From: Streptosporangiaceae bacterium | Lineage (GTDB): Bacteria > Actinomycetota > Actinomycetes > Streptosporangiales > Streptosporangiaceae | Direction of reading: 5' to 3' | Length of the DNA: 10,392 nucleotides | NCBI GenBank assembly: GCA_025934635.1 | Contig: JAICWX010000303.1 | Location: 1-10,392, forward strand | In this document: in pieces, positions 6,472 through 10,392 of the stretch | How the letters are laid out: every line of letters begins with the position of its first letter | Numbering within the stretch: position 1 is the stretch's first letter | Translations under genes and position numbers: made by a program | Notes under the pieces: model-generated | Databases searched by the model: none | What the model was told of the DNA's origin: nothing | What the model saw: only the letters and a program-made list of their open reading frames with translations

Positions 6472-6497
6472 ATTTAACAACGACACATCCGTTAAAT
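6472..6497. promoter_or_regulatory. AT-rich inverted repeat between divergent genes
   Basis: ATTTAAC (6472-6478) is repeated inverted as GTTAAAT (6491-6497) with a 12-bp spacer. It lies in the only AT-rich part of the 230-base spacer between the Septum_form gene (minus) and the DUF3046 gene (plus). The geometry suits a dimeric regulator acting on one or both divergent promoters. On the minus strand TAAATA could serve as a -10. No binding protein can be named. Confidence 0.4.
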
Positions 6498-6558
6498 GGT
6501 TTCTGGGGTGTTTCTACCGGGGCGGGACGGGCCGCGCCGAGCCGGTCCCGGCCGCCAG

Positions 6559-6570
6559 TACCCTGGCGGC
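6559..6570 (+). promoter_or_regulatory. Leaderless-type -10 for the DUF3046 gene
   Basis: TACCCT (6559-6564) fits the actinobacterial -10 TANNNT and ends exactly six bases before the GTG at 6571, so transcription would begin at or next to the start codon. There is no Shine-Dalgarno sequence, consistent with a leaderless mRNA. No convincing -35 is seen. Confidence 0.45.
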
Positions 6571-6765
6571 GTGCGGCTGACGGAATTCTGGAACCGGATG
6601 AGAACGCAGTTCGGCGACGCCTACGCGCAGAGCGTGGCCAAGGACTTCGTCTTCGACAAGCTCGGCGGGCGTACGGTCGAGCGGGCGCTCGAGGACGGGA
6701 TGGACGCCAAGATCGTGTGGCGGGCGGTCTGCGACACCTTCAAGGTGCCAGAGAACCTGCGCTAG
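6571..6765 (+). CDS. DUF3046 family small protein
   Basis: A 64-residue protein beginning VRLTEFWNRMRTQFGDAYAQSV and ending VWRAVCDTFKVPENLR, which matches the actinobacterial DUF3046 family over its full normal length. It is predicted to be small, soluble and helical, with the conserved WRAVC segment near the end. GTG 6571 is the start because the family begins M/V-RLTEFW; the frame is open upstream to 6496, but that extension is unconserved-looking intergenic sequence. DUF3046 genes are commonly found next to recA-recX in actinobacteria, as here, but no function is established. A role in DNA repair is only a guess from position. Confidence 0.92.
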   Translation: MRLTEFWNRMRTQFGDAYAQSVAKDFVFDKLGGRTVERALEDGMDAKIVWRAVCDTFKVPENLR

Positions 6766-6768
6766 CCT

Positions 6769-6793
6769 GGCCGGCTCCAGGGAAGCGCCGGCC
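6769..6793. terminator. Bidirectional terminator hairpin between convergent genes
   Basis: GGCCGGC (6769-6775) pairs perfectly with GCCGGCC (6787-6793) around an 11-nt loop, and a T-G wobble plus a C-G pair can extend the stem by two. It occupies the 34-base gap between the DUF3046 stop and the stop of the minus-strand PPOX gene. Stable GC stems without T-runs are usual for actinobacterial terminators. Confidence 0.6.
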
Positions 6794-6799
6794 GGACGG

Positions 6800-7201
6800 C
6801 TATTGCCCGAGCAGTCGCGGGGTGTTGACCTTATCCGCGGCGATCTTGAGGATCACCCGGCCGTGCGGGCCGACGGGCGCGGTGAAGTCGTGCCCGGTGT
6901 ACTTGCGCGACACCTCGTCGATGTGCTGCCGGGCCTCGTCACCGGCGATGGTCTCCACCACATGCCCCCGTACCTCGGCCCAGTCCTGCGAGTCATCGCT
7001 GTGGATCAGCACCGTGATGCGCGGGTCGCGGGCGACGTTCCTGGACCGCTGCCGCTGCGGTTCGGTGTTGACCAGGACGTGCTCGTCGTCGGCGTCGATC
7101 CAGGTGAGCTGGGCCTGCGGCTGCCCGCTCGGCATCAGGGTCACCACCGTGGCCAGGTTCTTGCCCTTGGCGAGCCGGGTCACGTCCTGGTCGAGCGGCA
7201 T
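6800..7201 (-). CDS. PPOX-class (pyridoxamine phosphate oxidase-like) F420/flavin-fold protein
   Basis: A 133-residue single-domain protein of the split-barrel flavin-binding fold. Its start at 7201 has AAGGAG seven bases upstream. The N-terminal pattern fits TIGR03618-type F420-dependent enzymes: a helix LDQDVTRLAKGKNLATVVTLMPSGQPQAQLTWIDADDEHVLVNTE, then RSRNVARDPRITVLIHSDD and WAEVRGHVVE. Such proteins bind F420 or FMN and reduce small substrates or sequester the cofactor. The substrate is not predictable. It is a cytoplasmic protein of normal length, divergent from recA and convergent with the DUF3046 gene. A TAGCAT (minus strand, 7242-7247) could be its -10. Confidence 0.88.
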   Translation of the reverse strand: MPLDQDVTRLAKGKNLATVVTLMPSGQPQAQLTWIDADDEHVLVNTEPQRQRSRNVARDPRITVLIHSDDSQDWAEVRGHVVETIAGDEARQHIDEVSRKYTGHDFTAPVGPHGRVILKIAADKVNTPRLLGQ

Positions 7202-7353
7202 CGCTGCACTCCTTGCGCACGCGGATTACGGGTCGCTGCCGATGCTAGCCGCCGGAGTACCGTCCCCGGCGCCGGCCCCGCCTGAGCTGGAAAGCGCTGG
7301 GAGACGCCGGGAATCCCCAGATTTCTGCCTCACTTTCGGCGTGTCGCGCATGA

Positions 7354-7369
7354 TCGAATACACGTTCGT
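7354..7369. promoter_or_regulatory. LexA (SOS) box upstream of recA
   Basis: TCGAATACACGTTCGT matches the actinobacterial/Gram-positive SOS consensus TCGAAC-N4-GTTCGA at 10 of the 12 defined positions. It ends two bases before the -10 hexamer TATAGT, so LexA bound here would block RNA polymerase. This implies DNA-damage induction of recA and, through read-through, recX. Confidence 0.85.
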
Positions 7370-7371
7370 TC

Positions 7372-7377
7372 TATAGT
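7372..7377 (+). promoter_or_regulatory. recA promoter -10 box
   Basis: TATAGT is a good -10 directly downstream of the LexA box. No strong -35 is found at 16-18 bp upstream, as is common for mycobacterial-type recA promoters. Start of transcription would be about 7384, giving a recA leader of roughly 210 nt. Confidence 0.6.
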
Positions 7378-7594
7378 AGACGGGTGGCAGTTTTCTCAGG
7401 CTCCTCAGGCCGGGGAAAACAGCTGCGAAGATCCCCCGGGACCAGGTGCTGTGTGGTGCGAGACAGGAATGTCAGTGGCCGCGCGTACTGTGTCCATCGT
7501 TACCCGCCGGGGGATGTCCGGCGGGACCGAAACTCAGACGACCTGGGCGGTGCGGGAGGTGCCCGCAGGCCCCTAAACCCGGCAGGGAGTCCCC
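7378..7594 (+). promoter_or_regulatory. Long structured 5' leader of recA
   Basis: This holds two notable stem-loops. GTTTTC (7390-7395) pairs with GAAAAC (7415-7420), with an outer GCA/TGC extension across a bulge. CCCGCCGG (7503-7510) pairs perfectly with CCGGCGGG (7518-7525) around a 7-nt loop. The recA ribosome site AGGGAG (7584-7589) is outside both. An 86-codon frame from GTG 7384, exactly six bases after TATAGT, could be a leaderless upstream ORF; it runs 50 nt into recA in another frame, but its third positions are clearly less G/C-biased than the real genes. This accounts for the rest of the 393-base gap before recA. Confidence 0.5.
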
Positions 7595-8851
7595 ATGGCA
7601 GTGAGCAGCAAGTCGAGCCCGGAGCGGGCTGGCGACAGGGATAAGGCCCTGGAGGTTGCCCTCCTCCAGATCGAGCGGCAGTTCGGCAAGGGCTCGGTTA
7701 TGCGCCTCGGCGAGGAGACCCGGGTCCCGGTCGAGATAATCCCGACCGGCTCGATCGCGCTGGACGTGGCGCTGGGCCTCGGCGGCCTGCCGCGCGGCCG
7801 CATCGTCGAGATCTACGGCCCGGAGAGCAGCGGCAAGACCACCGTGGCGCTGCACGCCGTGGCCAACGCGCAGAAGGCGGGCGGCATCGCGGCGTTCATC
7901 GACGCCGAGCACGCGCTGGACCCGGACTACGCCAAGAAGCTCGGCGTCGACACCGACGCGCTGCTGGTCTCCCAGCCCGACACGGGCGAGCAGGCGCTGG
8001 AGATCATGGACATGCTCATCAGGTCCGGCGCCATCGACATCGTGGTCGTCGACTCGGTCGCCGCGCTGGTGCCCAAGGCGGAGATCGAGGGCGAGATGGG
8101 AGACAGCCACGTCGGGCTCCAGGCCCGGCTCATGTCCCAGGCCCTGCGCAAGATCACCGGCGCGCTGAACCAGGCCAAGACCACCGCGATCTTCACCAAC
8201 CAGCTCCGGGAGAAGGTCGGCGTGATGTTCGGCAGCCCGGAGACGACGAGCGGCGGCAAGGCCCTCAAGTTCTACGCCTCGGTCCGGCTCGACGTGCGCC
8301 GGATCGAGACGCTCAAGGACGGCACCGACGCGGTCGGCAACCGCACTCGCGTCAAGGTCGTGAAGAACAAGATGTCGCCCCCGTTCAAGGTGGCCGAGTT
8401 CGACATCCTCTACGGCGTCGGGATCAGCCGCGAGGGCAGCCTGATCGACCTCGGCGTGGAGCAGGGGATCGTGCGCAAGTCCGGAGCCTGGTACACCTAC
8501 GAGGGCGACCAGCTCGGCCAGGGTAAGGAGAACGCCCGCAACTTCCTGCGGGAGAACCCGGACATAGCCAACGAGATCGAGAAGAGGATCAAGGAGAAGC
8601 TGGGCGTGGGCGCGCGCCTCGACGCCGACGCCCAAGCCGACACCGTCAAGGGCAACGGCAATGCTCCCGCCAGTGCCTCCGGTGCCAGTGCCTCCGGTGG
8701 CGGTCCCTCCGGTGGCGGCGCTCCCGGCGCCAGCGCTGCCAGTGCCAGTGCCCCCGGTGGGAGCGCCGCCAGCGGTGCCCGGCCCAACGGCAGTGCGGCC
8801 AACGGTGCGTCAGCCCGGGCCGCCGCTACCGTCCCGGGTGCCACGGTCTAG
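7595..8851 (+). CDS. recA: RecA recombinase with long low-complexity C-terminal extension
   Basis: The DNA strand-exchange ATPase that coats single-stranded DNA, pairs homologues and triggers LexA self-cleavage. Walker A is GPESSGKTT (75-83, K81) and Walker B is IVVVDS (D153). The L1/L2 DNA-binding regions and [37 protein letters not shown] are intact, and no intein is present. The conserved part ends near residue 337 (KEKLGVG). About 80 further residues are Ala/Ser/Gly/Pro-rich with tandem repeats, so the protein (418 aa) is some 70 residues longer than usual, and it lacks the typical acidic tail. ATG 7595 has AGGGAG five bases upstream. It is controlled by a LexA box and followed by recX after 6 nt. 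Confidence 0.98.
   Translation: MAVSSKSSPERAGDRDKALEVALLQIERQFGKGSVMRLGEETRVPVEIIPTGSIALDVALGLGGLPRGRIVEIYGPESSGKTTVALHAVANAQKAGGIAAFIDAEHALDPDYAKKLGVDTDALLVSQPDTGEQALEIMDMLIRSGAIDIVVVDSVAALVPKAEIEGEMGDSHVGLQARLMSQALRKITGALNQAKTTAIFTNQLREKVGVMFGSPETTSGGKALKFYASVRLDVRRIETLKDGTDAVGNRTRVKVVKNKMSPPFKVAEFDILYGVGISREGSLIDLGVEQGIVRKSGAWYTYEGDQLGQGKENARNFLRENPDIANEIEKRIKEKLGVGARLDADAQADTVKGNGNAPASASGASASGGGPSGGGAPGASAASASAPGGSAASGARPNGSAANGASARAAATVPGATV
8669..8698 (+). repeat. 15-bp tandem repeat in the recA 3' extension
   Basis: GCCAGTGCCTCCGGT occurs twice head to tail (8669-8683, 8684-8698) and encodes ASASG twice. Further degenerate GGTGGCG/GCCAGTGCC pieces continue to about 8840. Whole-codon units mean that copy-number change would leave RecA in frame. 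Confidence 0.75.
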
Positions 8852-8857
8852 TAGCTC

Positions 8858-9706
8858 ATGACCCGTACGGGCCGGGCTTCAGGGTCTGGGGAAGCATGGG
8901 CGTCCGCGGCCGCGGACCGCGGCGCCTCAGAGCCTGACGGCAGAGATCCTGAAGGCAGGGACCCTGAAGCCTGGCCCCCCTGGCACCCCAGTGCCAGCGA
9001 CCCTGAAGTCACGAGTGCCGGAGCTCCGAGTGCCGGAGCCCCGAGCACCGAAGTTACGAGCGCGGAACTCTGGACCCCCGGAGCCAGCGGCCTCGGATCC
9101 ACGAGCCCTGAAGCCAGCAGCTCTGGCTTCGGCCGCCCTGGAACCAGGAACCCTGGCTCCGGGAGCAACGAAGCCCGCGACCCGGAAGCCCGGGCCCGGC
9201 AGATATGCCTGCGGCTGCTGACGATCGCGCCCAAGACCCGGGCGCAGCTAGCCCAGGCGATGCACCGCGGCGGCGTCCCGGACGAAGCCGCCGAGGCCGT
9301 CCTGGCCCGTTTCACCGATGCCGGGCTGATCGACGACGCCGCCTTCGCCCGTGCCTGGGTCGAGTCCCGGCACCACAGCCGCGGCCTGTCGAAGCGCTCG
9401 CTGTCCGCCGAGCTGAGACGCCACGGCGTCCAGAACGATGAGATCCGCGAGGCGGTCGATGCCCTCGACCCCGAGCAGGAGGTCGACACCGCCAGGCGCC
9501 TGGTCGAGCGCAAGCTGGCGAGCAACCGCGGCCGGCCCCCGGAAGCCCGCGCCAGGCAAGCGGCGGGCATGCTAGCCAGGAAAGGCTATCCGCCGGGCCT
9601 GGCCTTCCGCCTGATCCGCGAGGCCATGCAGGAAGAAGGCGCCGAACTCGACGAGATGGACGCCGACGCCTACCTCGACCCCGACGCCCAGGACCCCGGC
9701 CTCTAA
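8858..9706 (+). CDS. recX: RecX regulatory protein with N-terminal low-complexity extension
   Basis: RecX binds RecA and the RecA filament and restrains recombinase and coprotease activity. The recognisable RecX region starts near residue 108 (EARARQICLRLLTIAPKTRAQLAQAM). It contains the helical repeats VLARFTDAGLIDDAAFARAWVESR, LSKRSLSAELRRHGVQ, EQEVDTARRLVERKL and ARQAAGMLARKGYPPGLAFRLIREAM. Total length is 282 aa, against roughly 150-200 for most RecX proteins. The first 107 residues are Pro/Ser/Gly/Ala/Asp/Glu-rich with short repeats (GRDPEGRDPEA, SAGAPSAGAPS). ATG 8858 lies 6 nt after the recA stop with no clear ribosome site, so translation is probably coupled to recA. No in-frame ATG is visible near residue 108, so the extension is probably translated. 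Confidence 0.92.
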   Translation: MTRTGRASGSGEAWASAAADRGASEPDGRDPEGRDPEAWPPWHPSASDPEVTSAGAPSAGAPSTEVTSAELWTPGASGLGSTSPEASSSGFGRPGTRNPGSGSNEARDPEARARQICLRLLTIAPKTRAQLAQAMHRGGVPDEAAEAVLARFTDAGLIDDAAFARAWVESRHHSRGLSKRSLSAELRRHGVQNDEIREAVDALDPEQEVDTARRLVERKLASNRGRPPEARARQAAGMLARKGYPPGLAFRLIREAMQEEGAELDEMDADAYLDPDAQDPGL

Positions 9707-9728
9707 CACCCCGCCCCCGAGGCGTGAC

Positions 9729-9753
9729 CCGTATACCCCCATGAGGTATATGG
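9729..9753. other. Stem-loop just after recX
   Basis: CCGTATACC (9729-9737) pairs with GGTATATGG (9745-9753) around CCCATGA, nine pairs including one G-T wobble. It begins 22 bases after the recX stop. It could be the recX terminator, though the stem is not very GC-rich and has no T-tail, or a protein-binding inverted repeat built on TATACC/GGTATA. Confidence 0.4.
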
Positions 9754-9810
9754 ATCTGCGCCGGCTTGCGACCTCGCCCACGCGGCAGTCCCGCCTGCGC
9801 CGGCTTGCGG

Positions 9811-9837
9811 CCCCACCCCCGGCCCCACCCCGGCCCC
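9811..9837 (-). other. Strong G-quadruplex-forming motif on the minus strand
   Basis: On the minus strand five runs of four or five G (complements of 9834-9837, 9828-9831, 9823-9826, 9816-9820 and 9811-9814) are separated by loops of 2, 1, 2 and 1 nt. This exceeds the usual G3-N1-7 rule for an intramolecular quadruplex. The plus strand is the matching C-rich (i-motif) strand. The motif is seen; folding in cells is inferred. Confidence 0.65.
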
Positions 9838-10107
9838 GCCCTCACCGGCAGTCCCGCCCGCCCCGAAGGCAAACGCCCGCCTCCGCGGTCCCGCCTTCAT
9901 CACAACGCACGCCGCCCGGCCGTCACCACCCCCGGCAAGCAGTCGTCACCAGCACCCCAGATTGCCAGCTACTCTCCGTAACAGAAATTGGCCGCGATTA
10001 CCGGTATTAGGTCACCCCCACCAGCCCCGCCCGTAACCATCCAAAAGCCCCCGTCACCCCGCCCGCTTTCCCTAATCGCCGGATATCCGCAGGTAGGAGC
10101 CTATGCA

Positions 10108-10151
10108 CGGTTCGTATGGTTGACGCCCGGTTCGGGATAGTCGAGGATACT
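10108..10151 (+). promoter_or_regulatory. Candidate promoter with CGGTTCG direct repeats
   Basis: TTGACG (10120-10125) is a good -35. The -10 is uncertain: GATACT (10146-10151) needs a 20-bp spacer, GAGGAT (10143-10148) a 17-bp one. CGGTTCG occurs at 10108-10114 and 10128-10134, exactly 20 bp apart, so both copies face the same side of the helix and flank the -35. This suggests an activator or repressor binding as a tandem dimer. It would transcribe rightwards into the structured segment. Confidence 0.4.
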
Positions 10152-10153
10152 TT

Positions 10154-10366
10154 GCTTGATTAAAAGGTTATCAAGCCTTAACCTCACGGCAGCGAGTTGT
10201 TGTCCCACCCGGCACAGAAACGCAGCGGAGGAGAAGCGTTCGTATACGTTGTGTAGTCAGGCTGGCGATCGCGTCGGCCGGCCTCACTGGCCGGTCGCAA
10301 GTCGGCCCCGCCAGCCGACGAACGGAGGCGGCGTGCGACCGCCCGCACCGGGGCATAAACCCCGGT
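10154..10366 (+). promoter_or_regulatory. Possible structured 5' leader or regulatory RNA
   Basis: Several perfect stems occur in order: GCTTGAT/ATCAAGC (10154-10160, 10170-10176), with the competing GGTTA/TAACC (10166-10170, 10179-10183); AACGC/GCGTT (10219-10223, 10236-10240); GGCTGGC/GCCAGCC (10260-10266, 10310-10316), with the competing CGTCGGC/GCCGACG (10272-10278, 10314-10320); CCGGCC/GGCCGG with a 5-nt loop (10278-10294); and ACCGGGG/CCCCGGT with a 6-nt loop (10347-10366). Mutually exclusive pairings and the lack of any ORF fit a riboswitch or attenuator-like leader for a gene past the window. I could not match it to a riboswitch class that I know. GC-rich DNA gives chance stems, so confidence is limited. 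Confidence 0.35.
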
Positions 10367-10392
10367 AGCAAAACAAGACGGTAACAACACAA

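Larger units (their letters stand above)
9707..10392. other. Long gene-poor region after recX
   Basis: I see no credible protein gene in these 686 bases. The open frames are Pro/Arg-rich by-products of a C-rich plus strand. The first part holds a stem-loop, repeated strings (TGCGCCGGCTTGCG at 9757-9770 and 9796-9809; CGGCAGTCCCGCC at 9783-9795 and 9846-9858) and a minus-strand G-quadruplex motif. From about 9960 the composition becomes more balanced. From about 10100 it looks like a promoter and structured leader for a gene beyond the right edge. Confidence 0.6.

Noticed and set aside
7472..8635. Long minus-strand frame opposite recA
   Set aside because: It is a shadow of GC-rich recA coding sequence; recA is unmistakable on the plus strand.
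7595..8851. Intein or frameshift in recA as the cause of its extra length
   Set aside because: The conserved core is continuous; all added residues are a C-terminal low-complexity tail.
9741..10010. Pro/Arg-rich frames downstream of recX on both strands
   Set aside because: Composition simply mirrors the C-rich tract; no ribosome site, no domain.
10156..10368. 70-codon frame from TTG 10156, and minus-strand frames over the same place
   Set aside because: No ribosome site, mixed third-position bias, and it runs through perfect hairpins better explained as RNA structure.

Overview
The window is chromosomal DNA from a high-GC actinomycete: GC is roughly 70% by eye and codon third positions are strongly G/C. 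The order DUF3046 gene - (PPOX gene) - recA - recX is an actinobacterial arrangement. A LexA box of the actinobacterial type, a Septum_form protein and TANNNT-N6-GTG leaderless start architecture agree with this. Long Ala/Pro/Gly-rich extensions on several proteins suggest a soil filamentous lineage such as Streptosporangiales or a relative; that placement is inference.

Left part (1-2011). A 409-base stretch without a convincing gene holds a probable leftward promoter, a hairpin, a GC-rich tandem repeat and a perfect 22-bp palindrome. It leads into a GntR/FCD regulator (410-1117). A secreted lipoprotein of unknown function follows (1247-2011).

Amino-sugar block (2046-5125). A DeoR/AgaR-type repressor (2121-2906) precedes a TATAAT promoter region and two overlapping genes: a SIS-domain phosphosugar isomerase/deaminase (3033-3941) and N-acetylglucosamine/galactosamine-6-phosphate deacetylase (3941-5125). 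The likely pathway is deacetylation of an N-acetylhexosamine 6-phosphate, then isomerisation/deamination by the SIS protein in place of NagB, with the DeoR protein sensing a sugar phosphate. No transporter, kinase or nagB lies in the window.

Middle (5138-7201). A minus-strand membrane protein has a C-terminal Septum_form domain and a long, charge-segmented, tandem-repeat cytoplasmic region. Across a divergent spacer is a small DUF3046 gene with a leaderless-type start. It converges on a minus-strand PPOX/F420-type flavin-fold gene over a good bidirectional terminator hairpin.

SOS block (7202-9706). recA has a LexA box, a -10 box and a leader of about 215 nt with hairpins and a possible leaderless upstream ORF. 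recX follows after 6 nt. Both proteins carry unusually long low-complexity extensions that meet at the recA/recX junction.

Right end (9707-10392). About 690 bases show no credible gene. They hold a stem-loop, a very strong G-quadruplex motif on the minus strand, a promoter-like segment with CGGTTCG direct repeats, and several perfect hairpins that look like the 5' leader of a gene beyond the window. I saw no tRNA, rRNA, insertion sequence, prophage or CRISPR array, and no clear novel defence-type system. The most intriguing parts are the structured right-end leader, the recA leader and the repeat-rich proteins.
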